A stretch of DNA of 64,000 nucleotides from Akkermansia muciniphila (GTDB taxonomy: Bacteria > Verrucomicrobiota > Verrucomicrobiia > Verrucomicrobiales > V1-33). The notes beneath the pieces are model-generated. The model ran no database searches, was not told the DNA's origin, and saw nothing but the letters and a program-made list of their open reading frames with translations. Shown piece by piece: positions 46,651 to 53,269 of the stretch. Location of the stretch: the NCBI GenBank assembly GCA_945900785.1, contig CAMDJM010000014.1:1-64000 (forward strand). Direction: 5' to 3'. Made by a program: the position numbers and the translations under genes. The stretch's first letter is position 1. Each line of letters opens with the position of its first letter.

Positions 46651-47568
46651 ATGCTCTCCTTCTCCACCTGCTGGAACAGCAGCCGCCATTCCGACGGCGG
46701 GGCCATGGTGGACGAGATTCTCAGCATGGGCTTCGACACTATCGAAATCAGCCATGGGCTGAAGGTTTCGTTATTGCCGGGCATCCGCAAAGCCTACCAG
46801 GAGGGCAGGGTGAAGGTCTCCGGGGTGCATAACTTTTGCCCCTCGCCGGTTGAACTGATGATTGATGCCCCGGACGCTTACGAATTCACCAGCCACCGTC
46901 CCCAAAACCGCGAGCGTGCCCTCGTCCTCACGCTGAAAACCATCGAAACCGCCGCCGAATACGGTGCAAAATACGTCGTGCTCCATCTCGGCAAGGTGCC
47001 CATGGGCAAGCCCTCCCACAAGCTCACCGACATGGTCATTGATGGCCGGATGAACAGCCGCCAATTCGTCCGGCAAAAACTCAAAATGATCCAAACCCGC
47101 GAAGGCCTCAGCCCGCTCTACCTGGACCGCGCGAAGGAGGCCCTTGTCAAAATCGCCGAAAAGGCCGAGAAATTCCAGGTCCCAGTCGCTATCGAAAGCC
47201 GCAGCCACTACGAGCAGGTGCCCAGCGAGCGCGAGATGCTCAGCCTGATGCAGGAAATCGCCGGCCCCTGGGTGGGGTATTGGCATGACTTCGGGCATGT
47301 CCAGCTCAAGGCCAATCTCAGCCTCCTCGACCACCACCAGTGGCTCTCCAGCATGACCCCATGGCTGATTGGCTGTCACCTCCACGACGTCATCTGGCCG
47401 GAGCGCGACCACCGCGTCCCCTTCCAGGGCAGTGTCGATTTCGACCGGCTCCTGCCCCTCGTGCCGCCGGACAAGCCTATCGTCTGGGAACTCAGCTACC
47501 GCCGGAAAAAGGAAGACATCGAGATGGCCCTGCCCGTCTGGCGCGCCAAATACCCCGCGTGGTCCTAA
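46651..47568 (+). CDS. Sugar phosphate isomerase/epimerase-type TIM-barrel protein
   Basis: 305-residue member of the AP-endonuclease-2/xylose-isomerase-like TIM-barrel family. Visible features are LSFSTCWNSSRHS at the start, GFDTIEISHG, VSGVHNFCPSP, YVVLHLG, PVAIESRSHYEQ with a metal-ligand glutamate, GYWHDFGHVQLKAN with Asp/His ligands, and CHLHDVIWPERDH. These proteins isomerise or epimerise sugars or act in inositol catabolism; the substrate is unknown. The start ATG directly follows the palindrome and a CT-rich leader. The gap to the GtrA gene is 9 bp. Confidence 0.82.
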   Translation: MLSFSTCWNSSRHSDGGAMVDEILSMGFDTIEISHGLKVSLLPGIRKAYQEGRVKVSGVHNFCPSPVELMIDAPDAYEFTSHRPQNRERALVLTLKTIETAAEYGAKYVVLHLGKVPMGKPSHKLTDMVIDGRMNSRQFVRQKLKMIQTREGLSPLYLDRAKEALVKIAEKAEKFQVPVAIESRSHYEQVPSEREMLSLMQEIAGPWVGYWHDFGHVQLKANLSLLDHHQWLSSMTPWLIGCHLHDVIWPERDHRVPFQGSVDFDRLLPLVPPDKPIVWELSYRRKKEDIEMALPVWRAKYPAWS

Positions 47569-47577
47569 CTATCCATC

Positions 47578-48084
47578 ATGTTTAAAGCCCTGACTGATCT
47601 TCTGAAGCTCTGGCGCAGCCATGACCTGCCCACGCTGCTGCGGCTCTTTCACAGCCGGGAAGCCCCACCCGCCATTCAGTTTCTTAAATACGCCATCAGT
47701 GGCGTCGGTGCGTTGGCCGTCCATCTGGCCGTCTATCTTTCCCTGATCTATCTGGTCTGGCCGCACCTGAATGACAGAAACCTTGATGACTGGACCCGGG
47801 CCAAATCCACTTTTGCCCCCACCGCTATCGCGTTCCTGTTTTCGAACGCCTTCGTTTATTGGCTGAACATGAAATGGGTCTTCACCCCCGGGCGGCATTC
47901 CCCGGTGAAGGAATTCCTGCTCTTCACGATCGTCAACCTGCCCGGTGCCCTCAGCGGCACCCTCGCCCAGGCGGCCCTTGTCTATTTCCTGCACTGGCCC
48001 AAATGGGCCGCCATCGCCGGCTTTGTCCTGCCCAATGTTCTCATCAATTTCCTCTGCCGGAAATTCTTCATCTTCCGGAAGTAG
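47578..48084 (+). CDS. GtrA-family membrane protein
   Basis: 168-residue protein with four predicted transmembrane helices (about 38-60, 80-98, 112-134 and 138-160) after a cytoplasmic N-terminus. The segment FLKYAISGVGALAVHL and the final VLPNVLINFLCRKFFIFRK are typical of the GtrA/DPMS family. Members help move polyprenyl-linked sugars across the membrane for surface polysaccharide or teichoic acid glycosylation. No partner transferase is adjacent. It lies in the rightward cluster, 9 bp after the epimerase stop. Confidence 0.88.
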   Translation: MFKALTDLLKLWRSHDLPTLLRLFHSREAPPAIQFLKYAISGVGALAVHLAVYLSLIYLVWPHLNDRNLDDWTRAKSTFAPTAIAFLFSNAFVYWLNMKWVFTPGRHSPVKEFLLFTIVNLPGALSGTLAQAALVYFLHWPKWAAIAGFVLPNVLINFLCRKFFIFRK

Positions 48085-48196
48085 ATAGGATTGATTCCGC
48101 TGGGCCTGGATTTTTTCCGGGCGGTGGGCTGCGCGGTTGCGCCCGGACGGGTTCTTCCGGATGATGACCATTCCTTCCCGTTCCCCCTCCTTTTTC

Positions 48197-48751
48197 ATGG
48201 ATCCCTCCAACACTTCATCATTTCTCGCTTCCCATTTTGTCTGGGGGCTTGGCCTCGGACTGCTGCTTTGTTTTTTTTCAGCCTGGGGGCATTTTAAAAC
48301 AAAACGTGAGTTGCGCCGTTACCGGAAACATTTGTCAGACAAGCTGGAACTGGAAGCCCGGCAGTATGAAATCGTGCGGCGGGAGAAGGAGACGCTGGGC
48401 AAGGAAAATGAGAATCTGCGCCTCCGGATCGGGCAGTTGAATGAAAAACCGGAGCAGAAGATGCTGCGGGATCTCGAAGTGATGAGCCGTGCGGAAAAAC
48501 GCATGATCCTGCAGGCTCCTGGTTTTGCCGGAGCCTGGGAGAATGCCAAGGCGGCGGCGATCGAAGAGTTGACGGCGGAGGATCAGGGCCGCAGCCTGCC
48601 GAAACGCATTTTCACGCGCCTTTTTGGCATCAGCACCGTAACGGCACCGGCGGAACCCTCCATGCTCTCCAGCGGAACTCCCGTTGCTGCTGAAGCGGAG
48701 GCTTCCCCTGGCACGGTGACCACTCCATCGGACAAGAGCCAGGCTTCATGA
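48197..48751 (+). CDS. Hypothetical membrane-anchored coiled-coil protein
   Basis: 184-residue protein of unknown family. A single transmembrane helix (about residues 12-32, WGLGLGLLLCFFSAW) is followed by a charged coiled coil (about 35-85, rich in E, K, R, L with heptad spacing) and a less ordered alanine/serine/threonine-rich tail. The start ATG (MDPSNTSSF) follows a CT-rich leader; ATGs further upstream in the same frame are possible. Its stop overlaps the start of the HAD gene by 4 bp (ATGA), suggesting translational coupling. The function is not known. Confidence 0.65.
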   Translation: MDPSNTSSFLASHFVWGLGLGLLLCFFSAWGHFKTKRELRRYRKHLSDKLELEARQYEIVRREKETLGKENENLRLRIGQLNEKPEQKMLRDLEVMSRAEKRMILQAPGFAGAWENAKAAAIEELTAEDQGRSLPKRIFTRLFGISTVTAPAEPSMLSSGTPVAAEAEASPGTVTTPSDKSQAS

Positions 48752-49362
48752 ATTTGGTCTTTCCTCCGGGCGATTTTGACGCCTATATTTTTGACTGCGA
48801 TGGGACGCTGATTGATTCCATGCCGCTGCACCTGGAGGCATGGCGGGCGGCTCTTGCGGAGCACGGGTTTCCGCCGGAGCAGTTTACCTATGTGATGCAC
48901 CATGAGTTCGCGGGAATGCCTGGGCCGGCCATTGTGGAAATTCTGAATGAGCGCTTTGGGACAGATCTCCCGCCCTTCCAAGTGGAAGCGGCCAAGCTGA
49001 AATGGTATCTGGCGCATCATCATGAAATCACCCCGGTGCAACCTGTGGTGGATCTCGCCAAAGCCAAGGCTGGCCTGCTCCCGATGGCAGTGGCATCCGG
49101 CAGTGATGCGGCAATCGTGCGGCAGGGGCTGGAGGCCATCGGCATTCTGGATTTATTCCAGACCATCATCACCCCTGCCGATGTGGTGCACGGCAAGCCG
49201 GCTCCGGATATGTTCCTCCTCGCCGCGCAACGCCTCGGAGTGGCACCCTCCCGCTGCCTCGTCTTTGAGGATGGCCTGCTGGGCGTGCTGGCTGCCAAGG
49301 CGGCCGGCATGGCGCATGTTTTTGTGCCGACCGTGGATGGACCGCCAGCGGTTTCTGTTTGA
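48748..49362 (+). CDS. HAD-superfamily phosphatase / beta-phosphoglucomutase-like
   Basis: 204-residue HAD hydrolase of subfamily IA. Motif I is FDCDGTLIDS with the nucleophile Asp16 and Asp18, motif II is AVASGSD, motif III lies in HGKPAPDMF, and motif IV is FEDGLLGVLAAKAAGM. The PLHLEAW cap region resembles beta-phosphoglucomutase and sugar-phosphate phosphatases. Substrate is not readable. Its start overlaps the preceding membrane protein gene. It closes the rightward cluster; a palindrome-rich gap follows. Confidence 0.88.
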   Translation: MNLVFPPGDFDAYIFDCDGTLIDSMPLHLEAWRAALAEHGFPPEQFTYVMHHEFAGMPGPAIVEILNERFGTDLPPFQVEAAKLKWYLAHHHEITPVQPVVDLAKAKAGLLPMAVASGSDAAIVRQGLEAIGILDLFQTIITPADVVHGKPAPDMFLLAAQRLGVAPSRCLVFEDGLLGVLAAKAAGMAHVFVPTVDGPPAVSV

Positions 49363-49455
49363 GGAGCGACCGGATGGCCATGGCAAAAGCACCTTGGGGC
49401 CAAGCCGGGTGCTGGCATGTGACATTTTCTCTACCGCGCGACGGATGGAAGCAGT

Positions 49456-49560
49456 GGAACACGGGCGTCCCGCCGGTGCTGGCTGGCGGTCATCCTGACC
49501 GCTGCATGCTCCTGCCGGCAGGACGCCAGCAACCCAGCACCGCCGGGACGGCTGTGTTCC
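49456..49560. repeat. Complex palindromic element between HAD gene and tRNA-Leu
   Basis: Imperfect outer arms of about 33-37 nt begin GGAACAC (49456) and end GTGTTCC (49560). Inside lie a hairpin GCGGTCA-TCC-TGACCGC (49486-49502) and a perfect 14 bp palindrome TCCTGCCGGCAGGA (49510-49523). It has no coding content. Its sequence differs from elements A-C, but the TCC loop recurs. It occupies most of the 316 bp gap after the HAD gene; the remainder shows nothing. Confidence 0.7.
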
Positions 49561-49678
49561 GTTCCATGAATAGGCGGTCGCACCCGGAAGCAACGCCCCG
49601 GGGAAATTGGGAAGTTGTGCAGGAAGAGCTTGCAGAGTCAACATCCAACGTTCATGCTGGCGCGTGCAGCTATTGCAG

Positions 49679-49760
49679 GCCAGGATGGCGAAATTGGTAG
49701 ACGCGCCAGACTTAGGATCTGGTGGAGCAATCCGTGCAGGTTCGAGTCCTGTTCCTGGTA
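49679..49760 (+). tRNA. tRNA-Leu (anticodon UAG)
   Basis: Class II cloverleaf. The acceptor stem GCCAGGA pairs with TCCTGGT, followed by discriminator A. The D-arm contains AAATTGGTAGACGC. The anticodon stem CCAGA/TCTGG closes loop CTTAGGA with anticodon TAG. A long variable arm (TGGAGCAATCCGTG) and the T-loop TTCGAGT follow. The long variable arm and the A discriminator fit leucine. CCA is not encoded. It decodes CUA and, by wobble, other CUN codons. Confidence 0.95.
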
Positions 49761-49805
49761 TTTAAACTTTCCCCCGTAATTTCAAACCCCCCGACCTACC
49801 CAGTC

Positions 49806-50951
49806 ATGAATGCCCCCATCGCCCCCCGCCGTGCGGCTTCGCGTGTGTGCCTGACCCAATGGGATGAAGCCGTGGTGACCCAGACGGCCCGGGACTTGAA
49901 GGCGGAAACCGGTGGCGCATCGCTGGCCTTGGTTTTCGTTTCTCCGGATTTCCGGAGCCACCTGAAGGAATTCATCGAGATCCTGCAGGTGGATGGTCAT
50001 GCCAAACAAGTCGTGGGCTGCTCAGCCGATGGATTCATCGGGGTGGGGCAGGAGGATGAAGATGTGAGTGGATTCTCGGTGCTTTTTCTGAACTTGCCTG
50101 ATGATGGGATCGGCACCTGGGTGATCGACGAGCATTTTCAAATCCCCCGGGACCGCCCTGCCGAAGGAGGCTGGCTGGTGCTGGGGAACCCGCTGCGGCT
50201 GAATGCCCAGGCGCTGCTGGAGGATATGAACCGCATCTACCCCGGCGTGCCGCTCTACGGCGGTCTCGCCACCGGCGGCTGGGATGCCGGGAATCTCTTT
50301 ACCTTCCACCATGACGCAGGCCTGGTGGATTCGGCGGGAGTTGCCATCCACTTCCCCCGCTTGGTGCTCCAAGGGATTGTCAGTCAGGGCTGTCAGCCTA
50401 TCGGGGAACCCTACACCATCACCCAGGTGGATAAGGATGTGGTGCTGGGCGTGGGAGGCCGCCGCGCCTACGATGTGCTGGTGGAAACCTACGAAAACCT
50501 GCCGGAGGACGACCAGAAGGTGGCGAAAGGCAATATCATGGCAGGTCTGGCGGCGAGCGAATACCGCGATGACTTCCAGCGGGGCGACTTTTTAGTGCGG
50601 AATATCATCGGCGGGGACCCGAAAACCGGAGCGCTGAAAATCGGAGCCCTGCCGAGGGTGGGACAGACCATCCAATTCCAACTCCGGGAAAAGGATGCTG
50701 CGGATGAGGATCTGCGGGTCCGCAGTGAAGCCCTGCGGATGCGCGAAGGCGTTCCTCTTGCAATGTTGTGTTTTTCCTGCGGCGGCCGCGGGCAGGGACT
50801 CTTCGGCGTGCCAAACCATGACGCCGGCATCCTGCAGGATACCTTCGGCGAAGTGCCCGTGGCTGGCTTTTTTTGCAATGGGGAGTTCGGTCCCGTGGCC
50901 GGAGTCAATTTCCTGCACGGCTATACTGCGGCGGTAGCGGTCATCTACTGA
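49806..50951 (+). CDS. FIST N/C domain protein (small-ligand sensor type)
   Basis: 381-residue protein with FIST_N (about 30-220) and FIST_C (about 230-370) domains. Typical segments are VVGCSADGFIG, PLYGGLATGGWDAG, LVLQGIVSQGCQPIG, and near the end LCFSCGGRGQGLFG and VAGFFCNGEFGPVAG. FIST domains are predicted sensors of small ligands such as amino acids and usually sit beside histidine kinases or methyl-accepting proteins, but none is adjacent here. No signal peptide is seen. The gene starts 45 bp after the tRNA. A GC-rich hairpin follows its stop. Confidence 0.87.
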   Translation: MNAPIAPRRAASRVCLTQWDEAVVTQTARDLKAETGGASLALVFVSPDFRSHLKEFIEILQVDGHAKQVVGCSADGFIGVGQEDEDVSGFSVLFLNLPDDGIGTWVIDEHFQIPRDRPAEGGWLVLGNPLRLNAQALLEDMNRIYPGVPLYGGLATGGWDAGNLFTFHHDAGLVDSAGVAIHFPRLVLQGIVSQGCQPIGEPYTITQVDKDVVLGVGGRRAYDVLVETYENLPEDDQKVAKGNIMAGLAASEYRDDFQRGDFLVRNIIGGDPKTGALKIGALPRVGQTIQFQLREKDAADEDLRVRSEALRMREGVPLAMLCFSCGGRGQGLFGVPNHDAGILQDTFGEVPVAGFFCNGEFGPVAGVNFLHGYTAAVAVIY

Positions 50952-50952
50952 A

Positions 50953-50978
50953 GGCCCCCCAACAGATTCCAGGGGGCC
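50953..50978 (+). terminator. GC-rich hairpin after the FIST gene
   Basis: A seven-pair stem GGCCCCC/GGGGGCC with a 12-nt loop begins one base after the stop codon. No T-run follows, so this is a probable 3-prime stabilising or weak terminator hairpin. Confidence 0.45.
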
Positions 50979-51029
50979 CCGCCTGCCGCAGGGATGCCCC
51001 CCGTGATTCAACCTAAAAAAAGCAGCGGG

Positions 51030-51060
51030 AAACCACGGATTTCACGGAACATACGGATTA
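51030..51060 (+). repeat. Short dispersed repeat (GAAACCACGGATTTC type)
   Basis: The sequence GGAAACCACGGATTTCACGG followed by AACATACGGATTA closely matches the reverse complement of 63221-63254. It is an example of the intergenic words of the form CCACGGATTTCACGG seen in several bacterial phyla. It lies in the 448 bp gap between the FIST gene and the vWA gene; the remainder of that gap (to 51399) holds no gene I can support. Confidence 0.6.
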
Positions 51061-51399
51061 CCAATGTTTTGTTAGCGATGTGTCTTTCAAGCGGAAGCTC
51101 CGCGAACTCGTTCTCGCCAAAGAGGGGCCTGTTTGGGCACAGTTTAAAGCAGGCTGTCCACCACGAGCGAAGAACCCTCGCGCAACGGATTCAAACATTG
51201 CCTTGCACGCCGACCACGTGGGCACCGGATACGAGATCGGTGCCGCCCCAGTGTCCGGTCGGGTGAACATAGCGGCAGGGCCGGAAATTTCAAATTGAAC
51301 AGCGTAGGGCTGGCTGGTCTGGTTCATACAAGGGGCGCGGTAGAGGATGGGTTTTGTCAGGATAGAAGAAAAACGCGGAAGTGCATGTTTCGGCTATAG

Positions 51400-51993
51400 T
51401 TATTTCCGCCGCTTTTCGGAGACTTTGGCGGACATTTCCATGAAGGCACCGGCGGTGCCGGCTTCGTTGCAGACGAAGTTCAGGGCGTCGGCGGCGTCGA
51501 TGCGGAGGGCGCTGGCGGTGGCGATGGCGTCCTGGTTGGCGGCGAGGAAGACGAATTGCCAGGCGAGTTCCTTTTTGGCTTCGATGAGGTCGGCGATGTG
51601 GGCGGCGGTGTATTCGCGGCTGCTGTTTTCCTCACCGTCGGTGAGGATGGCGATGATGATGTGGGAAGGCTTTTTCTCTGCGGGACGGGCAGTGAAGGAG
51701 CGGGTCATTTTGGAGAGGGTGCGGCCGATGGCATCGCGCAGGGCGGTGTTGCCGCGGGGCACGAAGGTGGTGCTGGTGAGAGCGGGGACTTCGGTCAAGG
51801 GGATGGATTTGTAAGGGACTTCGTATTCGTTATCGAAAAGGATGAGGGTGAGGTGGGTGTGCGCGGCTCCCGGCTCGCGGCGCTGGGATTCAAGGAAGGC
51901 ATTGAAGCCGCCAATGGCGTCGTTGGCGATGGATTGCATGGAGCCGGAGCGGTCGAGGATGACGGCGATTTCGGTGGGTGGGGTGGGGGTCAT
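51400..51993 (-). CDS. von Willebrand factor type A domain protein
   Basis: 197-residue protein consisting almost wholly of one vWA domain. The metal-ion-dependent adhesion site is complete: DRSGS at 14-18, the NTALRDAI threonine in the middle, and LTDGEEN later. No signal peptide or membrane helix is present, so it is probably cytoplasmic. Bacterial vWA proteins often work with AAA+ ATPases or other partners, none of which is adjacent. It is divergently transcribed from the WYL regulator across 311 bp that hold palindromic element C and a putative operator. Function is unknown. Confidence 0.85.
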   Translation of the reverse strand: MTPTPPTEIAVILDRSGSMQSIANDAIGGFNAFLESQRREPGAAHTHLTLILFDNEYEVPYKSIPLTEVPALTSTTFVPRGNTALRDAIGRTLSKMTRSFTARPAEKKPSHIIIAILTDGEENSSREYTAAHIADLIEAKKELAWQFVFLAANQDAIATASALRIDAADALNFVCNEAGTAGAFMEMSAKVSEKRRK

Positions 51994-52017
51994 GGGTTAT
52001 TGGTTTCTGGTTATTAG

Positions 52018-52110
52018 TTCTACTTGGTTGAGTTGGGGAATCAGCGGGCTGGAAGCCCGCTGGCCCCACAGGCTGGAAGCCTGCGCCACGGGGAACTCAA
52101 CAAAGTAGAA
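52018..52110 (-). repeat. Palindromic element copy C (inverted orientation)
   Basis: Reverse-orientation copy of element A, near-identical along its length. Both TCC-loop hairpins are present. Its arms carry GTTGAGTT/AACTCAAC where A has GTTAAGTT/AACTTAAC, a paired change that keeps the stem. It lies between the divergent vWA and WYL genes, 24 bp from the vWA start. Confidence 0.88.
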
Positions 52111-52191
52111 TTAGTTATTGATTATTGGGCGGGTGCGGGCTGTGGGGGATGGCGTGGCGGCTTGGCGGGATCGAAAGGAATTAAAATTTGC

Positions 52192-52219
52192 TTGATTATT
52201 CGGAAAACTTGAATACTAT
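52192..52219 (+). promoter_or_regulatory. Candidate promoter of the WYL regulator
   Basis: TTGATT (52192-52197) and TACTAT (52214-52219) are separated by 16 bp in the most AT-rich part of the gap, in the correct orientation for the regulator. Four of six bases match each consensus box except the third -35 position, so this is tentative. The predicted start point would fall just before the palindrome at 52229. Confidence 0.4.
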
Positions 52220-52228
52220 TTATGATGT

Positions 52229-52243
52229 ATCGTTTTGAACGAT
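52229..52243. promoter_or_regulatory. Candidate operator palindrome ATCGTT-TTG-AACGAT
   Basis: Perfect 6+6 bp inverted repeat with a three-base spacer, 62 bp upstream of the WYL regulator start and just downstream of the candidate -10 box. BrxR/CapW-type regulators bind inverted repeats upstream of their own genes, so autoregulation is plausible. This is a sequence-based inference only. Confidence 0.45.
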
Positions 52244-52304
52244 GGTTCCGGGAGGGTAACGGAATCAGGCGTTCTGTCAAAAAATATTTTCCGGAATTTA
52301 CGTT

Positions 52305-53132
52305 ATGGGCAATGCAACCAATCCTGAACAATGGGCCGCGCTGGAGCGGCTGCGGTTTATCGAGCGGGCGGCGTGGTGGCGGGGACGGGTGGGGCGTCAG
52401 GATGTGAGCGATGTTTTCGGCGTGGGGCCGGCTCAGGTGAGTTCGGACTTTCAAAAGTATCTGGAATTGAACCCCGGGGCGCTGATGTATAGCCTGAGCC
52501 GGAAGCGCTATGAGGGACAGCCGGGGATGACGAGGGTGCTGGATGCGAGCACGCTGGAAGACGCGGTGGCGCAGTTTATCGACCGGGCAGGGCGCTTGCC
52601 GGTGACGGGGCGGGAGGCAGGCTCGGGATCAAACCGGGTGGAGTGGCTGGTGCTGCCGGAACGGCGGGCCAGCCCGGAAGTGGAACGGCGGATCTTCCAG
52701 GCGGTGCTGCATGGGATGCAGGTGGAAGTGCTCTATGCTTCTGCCCACGGAAAGACGCGGAAGTGGCGGCGGATCATGCCGCATGCCTTGGCGTGGTCGG
52801 GCCACCGCTGGCATGCGAGGGCGTGGTGTCTGGAGAATCTGGACTACCGGGATTTTGTGCTGGGCCGGATGGAGGAGGCCCATTGGCCGGAAGCGGCCCC
52901 GTCCCTGCCGCTGCGGGATGCGGCTTGGGAGACCATGACCACGGTGGAGGTGCGGCCTCACCAGGAACTGGAGGAGGAAGCGCAGGCGGGGATCGCCAAT
53001 GAGTTCCGGATGATCCAGGGCCGTTTGTTGATCCCGGTGCGGCAGGCCATGGTGCAGTATTTGGAAACGGCTTTGGGCTTGGCTCCGGCAGAGGGGTCGC
53101 CGGGACCGCCAAGGCTGGAGCGGGTGCGGTGA
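52305..53132 (+). CDS. WYL-domain transcriptional regulator, BrxR/CapW-like
   Basis: 275-residue DNA-binding regulator. An N-terminal winged helix (about 10-85) contains RVGRQDVSDVFGVGPAQVSS and the following SRKRYE. The WYL domain (about 118-215) has HGMQVEVLYAS, RIMPHALAW and RWHARAWC (168-175), the BrxR/CapW-type version of the WYL motif, then FVLGRM. A WCX-like C-terminus follows. Relatives repress BREX, CBASS and other defence operons and respond to nucleic-acid ligands. Here no recognisable defence effector follows: the next gene is a convergent ABC-F gene, and the divergent neighbour is the vWA gene. The ATG has no Shine-Dalgarno sequence. A candidate promoter and operator lie upstream. 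Confidence 0.85.
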   Translation: MGNATNPEQWAALERLRFIERAAWWRGRVGRQDVSDVFGVGPAQVSSDFQKYLELNPGALMYSLSRKRYEGQPGMTRVLDASTLEDAVAQFIDRAGRLPVTGREAGSGSNRVEWLVLPERRASPEVERRIFQAVLHGMQVEVLYASAHGKTRKWRRIMPHALAWSGHRWHARAWCLENLDYRDFVLGRMEEAHWPEAAPSLPLRDAAWETMTTVEVRPHQELEEEAQAGIANEFRMIQGRLLIPVRQAMVQYLETALGLAPAEGSPGPPRLERVR

Positions 53133-53241
53133 AAGGGGTTTTTGGAAATGACTTTGGAACTGGACGCCTATGTAACCAGAATGAGTTCCAGCACGTGCCG
53201 GGCTTGAGCGTATTCAGTTATTGACGCTTGATTTGAAACGA

Positions 53242-53258
53242 ACAGGCGGGACGCCTGT
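53242..53258. other. ACAGGC-GGGAC-GCCTGT hairpin between convergent genes
   Basis: A six-pair stem with the loop GGGAC (GTCCC on the other strand) lies just past the ABC-F stop on the minus strand. The word GGCGTCCCGCC also occurs, imperfectly paired, in the element at 49461-49477. It may be a dispersed small palindrome or a weak transcript end. Confidence 0.45.
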
Positions 53259-53269
53259 GCTCCTGTTGG

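Noticed and set aside
51080-51298. 72-codon open frame after the FIST gene
   Set aside because: No recognisable domain or conserved context; adjacent to a dispersed repeat.
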